Shown here piece after piece: positions 15,735 through 25,177 of a DNA stretch of 64,000 bases. The DNA is from Lachnospiraceae bacterium XPB1003 (GTDB taxonomy: Bacteria; Bacillota; Clostridia; Lachnospirales; Lachnospiraceae): assembly GCA_900102065.1 (NCBI GenBank), contig FMVK01000001.1:1-64000 (forward strand), read 5' to 3'. A program made the translations under genes and the position numbers. Position 1 is the first letter of the stretch. Every line of letters starts with the position of its first letter. Under the pieces are notes generated by a model. That model made no database searches, was not told the DNA's origin, and was given only the letters and a program-made list of their open reading frames with translations.

Positions 15735-18326
15735 TTACTGTCTCTGCAGATATTCCGGATGGCAGTTCTTACATTTCTTTCCGCTTCCGCAAGGGCAGGG
15801 ATCGTTGGGATATATCTTCTTTGCAGCCTTTTTAACAGGCTGTTTCTGTGCGGAATCATCCTTGTTGGTTCCGCTGATCTTGGCAACCTGTTCACGTTCA
15901 ACCTTCTGCTCGATCCTTATCCTGTAAAGCACTCTGACAGTCTCTTCCTTGATGGACTGCTCCATGGCATTGAACATCTCAAAAGCACTGCGCTTGTACT
16001 CGGAAAGAGGATCCTGCTGTCCGAGACTTGAAAGTCCGGATGCACGCTCAAGCTGATCCATATCGTCGATATGGTTCATCCACTTGCGGTCAATAGACTT
16101 AAGAAGCACCACACGCTCAACTTCTCTTATCTGCTCAGGCTCAGGGAATTCCGCTTCCTTAGCCTCGTACATCTTAACGGCCTCTTCCTTAAGCTGCTGC
16201 ATAAGTCCGTTCTTCTTATGCTCTACTCTGTCGAGAGTAAGAGGCTCAAGAGGAATAATAGGGATGAGCAGCGAATTAAGCTCGTTGAGATTCCACTTTT
16301 CAGCATCCGTCTCTTCACCGACAACGGTCTCAACCGCACCCTCGATGATATCCTGGATCATCTTGTAGATGACATCACGCATGCTCTCACCGTCAAGAAC
16401 TCTGCGACGCTCGGCATAGATGACTTCACGCTGTTCATTCATTACCTGGTCGTACTGAAGAACGTTCTTACGTCTTCCGAAGTTATTATTCTCGATACGC
16501 TTCTGAGCCTTTTCAATGGCGCCTGAAAGCATCTTGTGCTCTATCCTCTGGTTTTCCTGAACCCCCAGAGAATTGAATATGTCTATGAGACGTTCAGAAC
16601 CGAAGAGTCTCATGAGATCATCTTCAAGTGAGATATAGAATACAGATTCACCCGGATCTCCCTGTCGTCCGGAACGTCCGCGCAACTGGTTGTCGATACG
16701 TCTGGATTCGTGTCTCTCTGTACCTATTATGAGAAGTCCGCCGGCTTCCTTGGCTTCATCATCAAGCTTGATATCGGTACCACGACCTGCCATGTTTGTG
16801 GCGATGGTAACCGATCCGTGTGTACCGGCCTGAGCTACTATCTCCGCTTCCTGCTCATGGAATTTCGCATTAAGTACGGTATGCTTGATACCTTCCTTGC
16901 TGAGGAGCTTGCTTAACTCTTCGGATGCGTCGATATTTACGGTACCTACAAGTATAGGCTGTCCGGTAGCATGAGCTTCCTTAACACGTTCGATTATCTC
17001 ATGCAGCTTTTCTTTTCTTGTACGATATACACAGTCATCACGGTCTATTCTGAGAACAGGCTTATTGGTAGGAATAGCAATAACATCCATTCCGTAGATA
17101 TCACGGAATTCCTGTTCTTCGGTCATTGCGGTACCGGTCATACCTGACTTCTTCTCGAATTTATTAAAGAAGTTCTGGAAAGTAATGGTAGCAAGAGTCA
17201 TAGACTCACGCTTAACCTTAACATGTTCCTTTGCCTCGATAGCCTGATGTAATCCGTCAGAGAATCTTCTTCCGGGCATGAGACGTCCGGTGAAAGCATC
17301 TACGATAACAACCTGATCATCTTTAACGATATAATCCTGATCCTTGAACATCAGGTAATTTGCACGAAGTGCGAGGATAACACCATGCTGTATCTCACTG
17401 TTATCAGAATCCGCAAGGTTCTCGATATGGAAGAACTTCTCGACCTTGGTGACACCCTGTGCCGTAAGGTTAACTATCTTATCCTTCTCATTGAGGACAA
17501 AGTCTCCGGTCTCTTCCGGCTTACTGTCGGTTCCCATCATGGTATCCATTACGGCATCCAGCTTGTATACCATCTCTTCGTCCGCGCCGCGCTTCATCTG
17601 CTTTGCCAGCACGTCACATACTTCATAAAGCTTGGTAGCCTTGCCGCTCTGTCCCGAAATGATAAGAGGTGTTCTTGCTTCATCGATAAGGATCGAGTCA
17701 ACCTCATCGATGATTGCATAATTAAGGCCTCTCTGAACGAGCTGTTCCTTATAGATGACCATGTTGTCTCTAAGATAATCGAAACCGAGCTCGTTATTGG
17801 TTATATATGTGATGTCGCAGTTGTACATAGCGCGACGTTCTTCACTCTTCATGTCGTGAGTAACATATCCGACTTTGAGGCCAAGGAACTCATGAATAGC
17901 TCCCATCCACTCCGCATCACGCTTTGCCAGATATTCGTTAACCGTTACTACACATACACCCTTGCCTTCAAGAGCATTAAGATATGAAGGAAGCGTTGCC
18001 ACAAGGGTCTTACCTTCACCGGTTCTCATCTCGGCGATCCTGCCCTGATGAAGAACGATACCACCTATAAGCTGCACTCTGTAGTGCTCCATGTCACGGA
18101 CACGTCTTGCAGCTTCTCTTACTGTTGCAAACGCCTCGGGGAGAAGATCATCCAGTGTCTCTCCATCCGCAAGTCTCTTCTTAAATTCTTCTGTCTTGCC
18201 CTTCAGATCCTCATCGGACAGTTCGTGCATTGAGGAACGATAACTTTCAATCTTATCAACAATAGGCTCTATACGCTTAAGTTCGCGATCGGAATGAGTT
18301 CCGAATATCTTTTCAATAAAAGACAT
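15735..18326 (-). CDS. secA: Preprotein translocase ATPase SecA
   Basis: SecA drives secreted proteins through the SecYEG channel using ATP. The 863-residue protein has the complete domain order: nucleotide-binding domain 1 with Walker A MRTGEGKT (about residue 100) and the [15 protein letters not shown] motif, the preprotein cross-linking domain, and nucleotide-binding domain 2 with NMAGRGTDI and [11 protein letters not shown]. Helical scaffold and wing domains follow, then a C-terminal zinc motif [15 protein letters not shown]. The Cys-type tail is the SecB/ribosome-binding form. Confidence 0.98.
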   Translation of the reverse strand: MSFIEKIFGTHSDRELKRIEPIVDKIESYRSSMHELSDEDLKGKTEEFKKRLADGETLDDLLPEAFATVREAARRVRDMEHYRVQLIGGIVLHQGRIAEMRTGEGKTLVATLPSYLNALEGKGVCVVTVNEYLAKRDAEWMGAIHEFLGLKVGYVTHDMKSEERRAMYNCDITYITNNELGFDYLRDNMVIYKEQLVQRGLNYAIIDEVDSILIDEARTPLIISGQSGKATKLYEVCDVLAKQMKRGADEEMVYKLDAVMDTMMGTDSKPEETGDFVLNEKDKIVNLTAQGVTKVEKFFHIENLADSDNSEIQHGVILALRANYLMFKDQDYIVKDDQVVIVDAFTGRLMPGRRFSDGLHQAIEAKEHVKVKRESMTLATITFQNFFNKFEKKSGMTGTAMTEEQEFRDIYGMDVIAIPTNKPVLRIDRDDCVYRTRKEKLHEIIERVKEAHATGQPILVGTVNIDASEELSKLLSKEGIKHTVLNAKFHEQEAEIVAQAGTHGSVTIATNMAGRGTDIKLDDEAKEAGGLLIIGTERHESRRIDNQLRGRSGRQGDPGESVFYISLEDDLMRLFGSERLIDIFNSLGVQENQRIEHKMLSGAIEKAQKRIENNNFGRRKNVLQYDQVMNEQREVIYAERRRVLDGESMRDVIYKMIQDIIEGAVETVVGEETDAEKWNLNELNSLLIPIIPLEPLTLDRVEHKKNGLMQQLKEEAVKMYEAKEAEFPEPEQIREVERVVLLKSIDRKWMNHIDDMDQLERASGLSSLGQQDPLSEYKRSAFEMFNAMEQSIKEETVRVLYRIRIEQKVEREQVAKISGTNKDDSAQKQPVKKAAKKIYPNDPCPCGSGKKCKNCHPEYLQRQ

Positions 18327-18394
18327 ATCATTTCCTTTCCTTATCCTGTAACATTGCGTCCATATGCGCTGTTCGCAGACAGACCATAAGGGCT

Positions 18395-18423
18395 ATTTTA
18401 TCAGAATGAGCCTCTAATCGCAA
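18395..18423 (-). promoter_or_regulatory. Predicted promoter of secA-prfB
   Basis: On the minus strand, TTGCGA (18418-18423) and TAAAAT (18395-18400) are spaced 17 bases, about 70 bases ahead of the secA start. Confidence 0.5.
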
Positions 18424-18438
18424 CTAATAGAAGGCGAC

Positions 18439-18474
18439 AAAAAACCCGCCTGCGATCGATGTCGCAGACGGGTT
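18439..18474 (-). terminator. Terminator of ptb-buk
   Basis: On the minus strand, AACCCGTCTGCGA and TCGCAGGCGGGTT form a strong stem followed by TTTT, 18 bases after the buk stop codon. Confidence 0.9.
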
Positions 18475-18491
18475 GATAAACAGCTGTTTTA

Positions 18492-19556
18492 TCAATACTT
18501 CATGGGTTCCTCTTCGCCGTTCATTACACGAAGTGCACCCTGGGCAAGCGCAAGGAGCTCATCCTCACCGGGATAAACAGTAAGAGGTGCGATCCAGCTT
18601 ACTTTTCTGGTAAGTTCTGCAACTACCCACTTGGAATAAGCTATTCCGCCTGTAAGGATGATCTGATCAACCTTACCGTCAAGAACAGCTGCCATGGAAC
18701 CAACATTCTTGGCAACCTGATAGATGAATGCACGGTAAACATTCTCTGCTTCTCTGTCACCGTTTTCGATCATCTTCTCAACTTCTCTTGCATCGTTGGT
18801 CTTAAGATATGCATTGAATCCGCCGTTTCCGCAGATCTTCTTGTATACTTCCTTCTCGGTATACTTTCCGGAGAAACACATCTTGATAAGAGCTCCGGAA
18901 GGAACCGCACCTGCACGCTCAGGTGAAAATGCTCCGTCACCGTCAAGAGCATTGAAGATGTCCACTACTTTGCCCTTCTTGTGAGGTCCTACGGAAACAC
19001 CGCCGCCCATGTGAACAACGATGAGATTGAGATCTTCGTACTTAACTCCCTTTTCCTTAGCATAGCGCTTTGCAACAGCCTTCTGGTTAAGAGCGTGGAA
19101 TACTGAGGTTCTGGGAAGTTCGGGAACACCTGAGTATCTTGCAAGAGGCTCCATCTCGTCAACAACAACGGGATCAACGATATATGAAGGCTTTCCTACG
19201 GAATCAGCGATCTCTCTTGCAAGGATACCGCCGAGATTGGAAGCATGCTGTCCCTGCTTTCCTACCTTAAGATCCTCGAGGAGATCATCGGTTACGGGAT
19301 ATGTACCACCTGGAATGGGCTTGAGCATTCCTCCTCTTCCTACAACACAGTCAAAATCTTTTGCTTCAAGGCCTTTGGACTTAAGGAAATCCATGATGAT
19401 GCCAAGACGGAAATCCTTCTGGTCTACTATAGTCTCATATCTTGAGATCTCTTCAGTAGTATGACGTAATGTCTCATCGAAGAGAAGTGTCTCATCTTCG
19501 AATACACCGATCTTGGTTGATGTTGAACCGGGATTGATAACAAGCAGTTTAGCCAT
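18492..19556 (-). CDS. buk: Butyrate kinase
   Basis: Butyrate kinase converts butyryl phosphate and ADP to butyrate and ATP, the last energy-yielding step of butyrate fermentation. The 354-residue ASKHA-fold kinase starts with [16 protein letters not shown] and has the family motifs VGRGG (about residue 72), [10 protein letters not shown] (near residue 180) and LTGGIAYS. It follows ptb by 42 bases, which separates it from acetate kinase and from branched-chain homologues. AGGACGT precedes the ATG. Confidence 0.95.
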   Translation of the reverse strand: MAKLLVINPGSTSTKIGVFEDETLLFDETLRHTTEEISRYETIVDQKDFRLGIIMDFLKSKGLEAKDFDCVVGRGGMLKPIPGGTYPVTDDLLEDLKVGKQGQHASNLGGILAREIADSVGKPSYIVDPVVVDEMEPLARYSGVPELPRTSVFHALNQKAVAKRYAKEKGVKYEDLNLIVVHMGGGVSVGPHKKGKVVDIFNALDGDGAFSPERAGAVPSGALIKMCFSGKYTEKEVYKKICGNGGFNAYLKTNDAREVEKMIENGDREAENVYRAFIYQVAKNVGSMAAVLDGKVDQIILTGGIAYSKWVVAELTRKVSWIAPLTVYPGEDELLALAQGALRVMNGEEEPMKY

Positions 19557-19598
19557 TTTTACGTCCTTTCTTTATCTTAAACAGATATCTTAAACAGA

Positions 19599-20513
19599 TT
19601 ACTTTACATGTTCTGCAGCAATTGCGGCAAGGATAAGTGAATTAACCTTAACTTCAGTAGAATCGGAACGGCTGGTAAGGATAACGGGTGCAGAAGTACC
19701 TGTCATGATATTACCGTTCCTGCAATCACAAAGATGTGTGAGTGTCTTGTAAACAAGGTTTCCGGCGTGGATATCCGGGAAAAGAAGAACATCTGCATCG
19801 CCGGCGATCTTTCTGTCATTTGCTCCCTTATGTGAAGCAGCTTCCTTGTCGATAGCGATATCAAGAGAAAGAGGTCCGTCAATAACGCAGCCTGTGATCT
19901 TACCCTCGGCATTCATCTTTGTAAGTTCGTCAGCCTCAACCGTAGCAGGCATCTTGGGATTAACAACTTCTACAGCGGCAAGAGGAGCAACCTTAGGGCA
20001 CTCAACACCGCATGCGTGAGCGATCTCAACAGTATTGTTGATGATAGCTTCCTTATTCTCCAGTGTGGGATAAGGGATGAAAGCAACATCTGAAAGGAAG
20101 AGAAGTCTGTCTACGCCCTTGATATCGAATACACACACATGAGAAAGTGTTTTGTCTGTTCTGAGACCTACTTCTTTATCAAGTACGCTCTTTAAGAAAG
20201 ACTTTGTATCGATGAGACCCTTCATGTAGATATCAGCCTTGCCTTCATGAACAAGTTCAACAGCCTTATGAGCAGCTGCGATGTTATCCGGCTCATCTAC
20301 GATCTCGAAGTTAGAAAGATCAATACCATCTGCAGCAGCGATCTCCTTCATCTTAGCAGCATCGCCTACAAGAACTGCATCCGCAATACCTCTTTTTCTT
20401 GCAGTCTCCACCGCTTCAAGCACTGCGGAATCGTGAGCACATGCAACCGATACTTTCTTTCTGCTAACCTGTGAAACCTTTGCCAGCAGATCATCAAAAC
20501 CTCTGTTCATCAT
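19599..20513 (-). CDS. ptb: Phosphate butyryltransferase
   Basis: Ptb converts butyryl-CoA and phosphate to butyryl phosphate and CoA. The 304-residue protein belongs to the phosphate acetyl/butyryltransferase family, with YMKGLIDTKSFLKSVL (about residues 96-111), GPLSLDIA (about 213) and the C-terminal TGTSAPVILTSRSDS motif that holds the phosphate. It is first in the ptb-buk operon. Two adjacent ATG codons follow AGAGGTGTA, and the second gives a slightly better spacing. Confidence 0.95.
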   Translation of the reverse strand: MMNRGFDDLLAKVSQVSRKKVSVACAHDSAVLEAVETARKRGIADAVLVGDAAKMKEIAAADGIDLSNFEIVDEPDNIAAAHKAVELVHEGKADIYMKGLIDTKSFLKSVLDKEVGLRTDKTLSHVCVFDIKGVDRLLFLSDVAFIPYPTLENKEAIINNTVEIAHACGVECPKVAPLAAVEVVNPKMPATVEADELTKMNAEGKITGCVIDGPLSLDIAIDKEAASHKGANDRKIAGDADVLLFPDIHAGNLVYKTLTHLCDCRNGNIMTGTSAPVILTSRSDSTEVKVNSLILAAIAAEHVK

Positions 20514-20629
20514 TACACCTCTTTCATATTTATATTATTGAAATTAAAACTTTCTCTTATTATCCTTTGGCCGCTTAGGCGCAAAGACAATAATGATTTT
20601 AAGCAAACTTTCCCATAAAATCAAGACAG

Positions 20630-20661
20630 ACAGAGCGTCAAAAAAGACATATGCTCTGTCC
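20630..20661. repeat. Inverted repeat after the diguanylate cyclase gene
   Basis: GACAGAGC and GCTCTGTC are perfect 8-base arms, with an inner GTC-A6-GAC dyad. It sits in the space between the diguanylate cyclase stop and ptb. It could be a terminator for the cyclase operon, but there is no immediate T-run on the minus strand. Confidence 0.45.
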
Positions 20662-20716
20662 CATATTTAAGTCATAAGATCCATCATCACAACAGGGGTT
20701 CTTTAAGACTTTAGGA

Positions 20717-22432
20717 TTAAGATTTGCGCGCAGATTTTGACCTTTTCTTATCTTCATACATCCTGCTGTCGGCTATACGTTCAGCTTCCACAACAGACAT
20801 GCCGTTTTCCGTTCCCGCATATGCATGACCATGAGCAATATACAGAGGTACTCCCAGTCCGGAGGTGGCATTGAACGCCTCTTCGGCACTTTCCATAGCT
20901 TTCAGGGCATTCTGATATTTTTCTTCCGTTTCATCCATCGTTCCGGCCATGAGAACTATGAACTCATCGCCGCCGGTACGGTACCAGCCGCAATCAGGTC
21001 CGAAGGAGCTCTTTATAACCTCTGCCGCGCCCTGAATAAATGCATCTCCGGCCGAATGTCCCAGGTTATCATTGACCTGCTTTAATCCGTTTAGGTCAAA
21101 CATTCCCACAAGCACGCCCTTGATATCTCCTTCTTTGATATCAACTTCATAAGCCTCTTCCTGCCTGATGAAAGCCGCACGGTTTCCGATACCTGTAAGC
21201 GGATCGGAATAAGCAATCTTACTGAGTACGGCAGACTCGTTGGCAAGCTTCATCTTGATCAGGAACGTGTTGATGGACCTTACAGAGAGACTGAGGATAA
21301 ATATCGTTATACCCACTCTCATGATCCTGTTATTGTCAGCGCTCTGGCTGCCTACGGAAAAATCGTAAGAAACCATATCTATGGCTGCAGTTACAAGAAA
21401 TATTACGAAGGCCATATAAACCAGACTGTTTGGATTACGGGTCTTTAACCGTTTATAAGTAATGGCATCTCTCACCAGAAATACTACAATGGCAGTAACT
21501 ATCACTACCTGATAGATATGTACCAATATAAGAAGCGAATGATAATCCGCAATCCCGAATGCCGTCGCTGCGAAGCATACCACTGTCTGCAGCATGGTGA
21601 TAACAAATACTATCCTGTCATACATTTTCTCGGGTCTCAGCATAATGCTGTTAACATAGCAGAAGCCGGGATATACCAACAGCATCTGTCCAAAATATGC
21701 TATGCAGTGCCAGAAAAGTGTTCCACCCCACATAAGCTGCATAAACAGAGTATCACTCATGGTAAAGAATCCCACAACTATACCCAGCAATCCCAGGTAA
21801 AACATACTCCGTTCGGAACTCTTTTCTTTAACAAGAAAAGAGGCAATAAACATGATCAATCCGAAAATGATTATTATGATGCTTAACAGAAATGACGGCA
21901 GTCTGCTTGTAATGAGCCAGTGGTAGTAATCTCCGCCATCCCCCAAAAATATCATATCAAGATAACAATGACCGTCTTCATACAAAAAAACGGTCTCGAT
22001 CCTGATCTCTTTTCCCGCAGCATCCTCCGGAAGAGTGATATGATGAAACGCACTTCCGTAAGATTTTCCTGCGATCCTGGGAATATAGGGATCAAACTCC
22101 TTGATCAGTTCTCCGTCAATATAGATCTTATAATCGACATTACGTGAACGGAAATTTAATGAATCATTCCGGTCAAGGTCAGCAGGAAGTGTATTGACAA
22201 TGGTGACCCCCGACGAACTGCCGTTTTCTCTGGCAATATCGCTCAGATCATTAGGAGCGATATCTCCACCGTCTGACATCTTCCACCCTTCATCAAACTT
22301 TTTCAGATTGGAAGCGTTGAAAGCAAGGAAAACATTGTCATTGGGTATCAAAAGCAAAAAAACCACAACGATAACCGTAATTATCGCCATAACTATGATA
22401 TCCATCCAATTTTCTTTAAAATATTTCTTCAA
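20717..22432 (-). CDS. Membrane diguanylate cyclase with 7TM sensor
   Basis: A 571-residue protein that should make cyclic di-GMP from two GTP. It has an N-terminal membrane helix (about 11-33), an external jelly-roll-like domain (about 40-170), seven membrane helices of 7TMR-DISM type (about 175-395), and a GGDEF domain (about 410-565). The catalytic motif is intact: GGDEF at residues 487-491, preceded by DPLTGIGNRAAF. The inhibitory RxxD site five residues upstream of GGDEF is absent. The external domain probably binds a small ligand. It lies 24 bases downstream of a gene of unknown function, in the same operon. Confidence 0.92.
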   Translation of the reverse strand: MKKYFKENWMDIIVMAIITVIVVVFLLLIPNDNVFLAFNASNLKKFDEGWKMSDGGDIAPNDLSDIARENGSSSGVTIVNTLPADLDRNDSLNFRSRNVDYKIYIDGELIKEFDPYIPRIAGKSYGSAFHHITLPEDAAGKEIRIETVFLYEDGHCYLDMIFLGDGGDYYHWLITSRLPSFLLSIIIIIFGLIMFIASFLVKEKSSERSMFYLGLLGIVVGFFTMSDTLFMQLMWGGTLFWHCIAYFGQMLLVYPGFCYVNSIMLRPEKMYDRIVFVITMLQTVVCFAATAFGIADYHSLLILVHIYQVVIVTAIVVFLVRDAITYKRLKTRNPNSLVYMAFVIFLVTAAIDMVSYDFSVGSQSADNNRIMRVGITIFILSLSVRSINTFLIKMKLANESAVLSKIAYSDPLTGIGNRAAFIRQEEAYEVDIKEGDIKGVLVGMFDLNGLKQVNDNLGHSAGDAFIQGAAEVIKSSFGPDCGWYRTGGDEFIVLMAGTMDETEEKYQNALKAMESAEEAFNATSGLGVPLYIAHGHAYAGTENGMSVVEAERIADSRMYEDKKRSKSARKS

Positions 22433-22456
22433 TGTTTTTCAAAAAAATATAACCTG

Positions 22457-22969
22457 TTAAGCCCAGGGATCTGCTGATTTCGGTACTCTTATGTCGGGAA
22501 GAAGATATTCCTCATTTAGAAACCACTGTCCGGTGGATTTCTTTAGTCTGAGCCTGACTTCACGCTCTGTATCGGCTCCTGTCGACTTCATGAATACTCT
22601 CGCCCAGCCTTCATTTTCAAAGGTATCCTCTCTTCGAATGATCGGCACTGTAGTATAAGGCATCTCCGGAGTATAGTCATTATCCGGCGAGGATCCTTCA
22701 AAATACGAGCGTATCTTGTAGAACTTTGCGCCTTTCTCCAGCCTGTCATTGATAAAGGAGATCTTAAAGTTATTTAAAGGTTCGGGGCCTTTAAGGAAAT
22801 TCACCATTTCAAAAGCCAGATCCTTATCCTTCTCGTACATCATCATCGCCGCAACAAAAAGACCTGCTGTATATTCCGGCTCGCTGAGTGATCCGTACGC
22901 AGAAGCTTTGATGTCATCAACGCTCTGCGGAAGTGTATCGAACTTAAGGCTCATTGTTCCCGTAACCAT
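22457..22969 (-). CDS. DUF6935-like protein
   Basis: A 170-residue soluble protein without signal peptide or membrane segment. It begins with a segment (SLKFDTLPQSVDDIKASAYG) that I associate with the DUF6935 family, has a helical middle, and a C-terminal beta-rich half with basic residues (VRLRLKKSTGQWFLNEEY). The function of the family is not known to me. A strong AGGGGG site supports the ATG at 22969. It precedes the diguanylate cyclase with a 24-base gap and is probably co-transcribed. Confidence 0.65.
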   Translation of the reverse strand: MVTGTMSLKFDTLPQSVDDIKASAYGSLSEPEYTAGLFVAAMMMYEKDKDLAFEMVNFLKGPEPLNNFKISFINDRLEKGAKFYKIRSYFEGSSPDNDYTPEMPYTTVPIIRREDTFENEGWARVFMKSTGADTEREVRLRLKKSTGQWFLNEEYLLPDIRVPKSADPWA

Positions 22970-23117
22970 TCCGTACCCCCTTTAACAATCCCTATAATCC
23001 ACCCAATCATGATTAATATTAACATATTTTACTTTCCCTTTACACCCGTTTTAATTTATGCAGACGCTGTTTTGTGTTATACTTCAGTAATCGATCCATA
23101 GGGAGAGGTACACCGGA

Positions 23118-23528
23118 ATGAGCGACAAAAACAAAAAACAGATCAATGGGCACAGTCATGAACATGATCACGGGCACGATCACCCTCATGAGCACGACCA
23201 CGGACATTCTCATGAGCACAGTCACGGACATCCTCACGGACATGAACATTCTCATTCCCATACCCATGACCCTCAGGAGATCAAAAAGATAATAAACCGC
23301 ATATCAAAGGCAGCGGGACATCTTGAATCCACCAAGCATATGCTTGAGGAAGGCAGGGACTGTGCCGAGGTACTGATACAGCTTGCGGCGATACGCTCCG
23401 AGATCAACAGTGCCGGAAAAGCTCTTCTCAAGGAACATCTTGAACACTGTATTGTTGAAGCGGTAGCAGAGAACGATCAGGAATCCGTTGAAAGAATGAA
23501 CAAAGCCATTGATATGTTCATGAAATGA
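23118..23528 (+). CDS. CsoR-family metal-sensing repressor with His-rich extension
   Basis: A 136-residue protein. Residues 52-136 form the helical CsoR/RcnR/FrmR (DUF156) domain, a DNA-binding repressor that releases its operator on binding a ligand. The three Cu(I) ligands of CsoR are present at the correct spacing: C82, H107 and C111. The N-terminus is remarkable: residues 11-50 follow a strict xH pattern, giving 20 histidines in 40 residues. Such a tail could store or concentrate nickel, zinc or copper. No metal exporter or chaperone lies next to it. GGGAGAGG precedes the ATG. The metal specificity is uncertain. Confidence 0.85.
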   Translation: MSDKNKKQINGHSHEHDHGHDHPHEHDHGHSHEHSHGHPHGHEHSHSHTHDPQEIKKIINRISKAAGHLESTKHMLEEGRDCAEVLIQLAAIRSEINSAGKALLKEHLEHCIVEAVAENDQESVERMNKAIDMFMK

Positions 23529-23556
23529 CCTGATGAAAGGAATACAGTAAGAATAA

Positions 23557-24567
23557 ATGAACAACGACATGAAATTTGCCGTTCTGATAGACGGTGACAA
23601 TATATCACCCAAATATCTCAAGACCATCCTGGACGAAGTCGCAGACAACGGTGTTGCAACATACAAGCGCGTTTACTCCGACTGGACCGCCAAAGGGCGC
23701 GATAAATGGAAGCAGGTCATGCTCGAGCTTTCCGTAATGCCCATCCAGCAGTACAGCTACACCTTCGGAAAAAACGCCACCGACTCCGCCATGATAATCG
23801 ATGCCATGGATATCCTATATACGGGAAATGTTGACGGATTCTATCTTGTGACAAGCGACAGTGATTTCACAAGACTGGCTGCAAGACTCCGTGAGGCCGG
23901 AAAATATGTGGTCGGTGTCGGAGAATCCAAGACACCGATGGCTCTGAGGACAGCCTGCAACGCTTTTAAAGTACTGGAAGTCCTCTCCGGTGAAGACATA
24001 AAGCCCCTTCCCAAAAATAAAAAGAAAGACTCCGCCAAGGCAGGCACCGGAAACAAAACGGATACCTCAAAGAAAAGCGGTACACCAGAGAACAGCGACG
24101 AAGATACGGTAGCCTTCACTCCACTCGGGGAACTGGAAGATTCCATATACAAGATCATCGATGAGAATTCCAACAAAGGAAAAGAAACCTTCATCGGTGA
24201 GATAGGTTCGAGACTCGGCAACAAATATCCGGATTTTGACGTCCGTAACTACGGTTGCACCAAGCTTACCACATTTATCGACGGAAGCTTTAAGAACTTT
24301 GTTCTCCAGAAAAAGAACGGTTCTACTATAGTGACCATCAAAAAAGAAGATATATCGAAAGACGATATCAGAGAGCAGATTGTCAGGATACTGGATTCCC
24401 ATGGTGGCTCCATCAACAATATGGCCGTCATAAACGAAGAGCTCAAAGCCTGGAATCCGAGGTTTTCCGCAAAACAGCTTGGATACAGCAAATTCGCTTC
24501 TTTCATGGAGTCCTTCTCCGATATAGTCGAGATCGATCCCATCCAGAACAGCGTAAAATTATTATAG
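23557..24567 (+). CDS. NYN-domain protein with two LOTUS (OST-HTH) domains
   Basis: A 336-residue protein. The N-terminal NYN (PIN-like, LabA/DUF88) domain covers about residues 5-145 and has the acidic residues expected of a metal-dependent ribonuclease: LIDGDN (D12, D14), TDSAMIIDAMD, and TSDSDF. A lysine-rich linker (about 150-180) follows, then two tandem OST-HTH/LOTUS winged-helix domains (about 187-262 and 268-336), known to bind RNA, including G-quadruplexes. It probably cleaves or remodels RNA. The downstream DUF436 gene starts 11 bases later. Confidence 0.88.
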   Translation: MNNDMKFAVLIDGDNISPKYLKTILDEVADNGVATYKRVYSDWTAKGRDKWKQVMLELSVMPIQQYSYTFGKNATDSAMIIDAMDILYTGNVDGFYLVTSDSDFTRLAARLREAGKYVVGVGESKTPMALRTACNAFKVLEVLSGEDIKPLPKNKKKDSAKAGTGNKTDTSKKSGTPENSDEDTVAFTPLGELEDSIYKIIDENSNKGKETFIGEIGSRLGNKYPDFDVRNYGCTKLTTFIDGSFKNFVLQKKNGSTIVTIKKEDISKDDIREQIVRILDSHGGSINNMAVINEELKAWNPRFSAKQLGYSKFASFMESFSDIVEIDPIQNSVKLL

Positions 24568-24578
24568 AGGTAGAGATA

Positions 24579-25172
24579 ATGGAATTGAAAACTTATGAAA
24601 ACGATCCGGAAGTTGATCTGAAACAGATCGAAGAAGAGGCTGCTGCCGTTGCGTCAGAAGTATGCGACCTTGCGGGCTTAAAGGCAGGACAGGTGCTTGT
24701 CATCGGCTGCTCATCCAGCGAAGTTGTCGGCGAGCGTGTCGGTACACACTCCAGCATGGATGTTGCCAAAGCTCTTTACAGAGGCATCACAAAGGTAACT
24801 GCCCCCAAAGGGATAATCCTTACAGCTCAGTGCTGTGAGCACTTAAACCGGGCTATAGTAATGGAACGTGAAGTCCTGGAAAAGCTGGATCTGGATGAAG
24901 TCAATGTCATCCCCCAGCCCAAGGCCGGCGGATCATTCGGAACAACAGTCTACAAAAACTGCAAGGATCCTGTAGTTGCAGAGAGCCTTAAGCAGAAAGC
25001 CGATGCCGGTATCGATATCGGCGGCGTGCTCATAGGAATGCATATCAAGCCCGTAGTGGTTCCTCTTAAGATCAACAAGAGAAATATCCTGAAAGCAACT
25101 ATCATCGCTGCAAGACGCAGGCCCAAGTATGTTGGCGGCGCTCGCGCAGTTTATAATGATGCACTGGAGTAA
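24579..25172 (+). CDS. DUF436 (TIGR01440) family protein
   Basis: A 197-residue soluble protein of the DUF436 family, widespread in Firmicutes, with no assigned function. It has the family segment LVIGCSSSEVVGERVGTHSS (about residues 40-59), the QCCEHLNRAIV motif in the middle, and a late GVLIGMHIKPV segment. AGAGGT precedes the ATG. It is transcribed with the NYN protein upstream and pgeF downstream, whose start lies 5 bases after its stop. Confidence 0.85.
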   Translation: MELKTYENDPEVDLKQIEEEAAAVASEVCDLAGLKAGQVLVIGCSSSEVVGERVGTHSSMDVAKALYRGITKVTAPKGIILTAQCCEHLNRAIVMEREVLEKLDLDEVNVIPQPKAGGSFGTTVYKNCKDPVVAESLKQKADAGIDIGGVLIGMHIKPVVVPLKINKRNILKATIIAARRRPKYVGGARAVYNDALE

Positions 25173-25177
25173 GATCA

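Noticed and set aside
17385-17987. A 200-codon plus-strand frame within secA
   Set aside because: It is antisense to a fully conserved secA and has no ribosome-binding site.
23040-23267. A 75-codon minus-strand frame rich in Met and Val
   Set aside because: It is the complement of the His-rich repeat of the CsoR-family gene.
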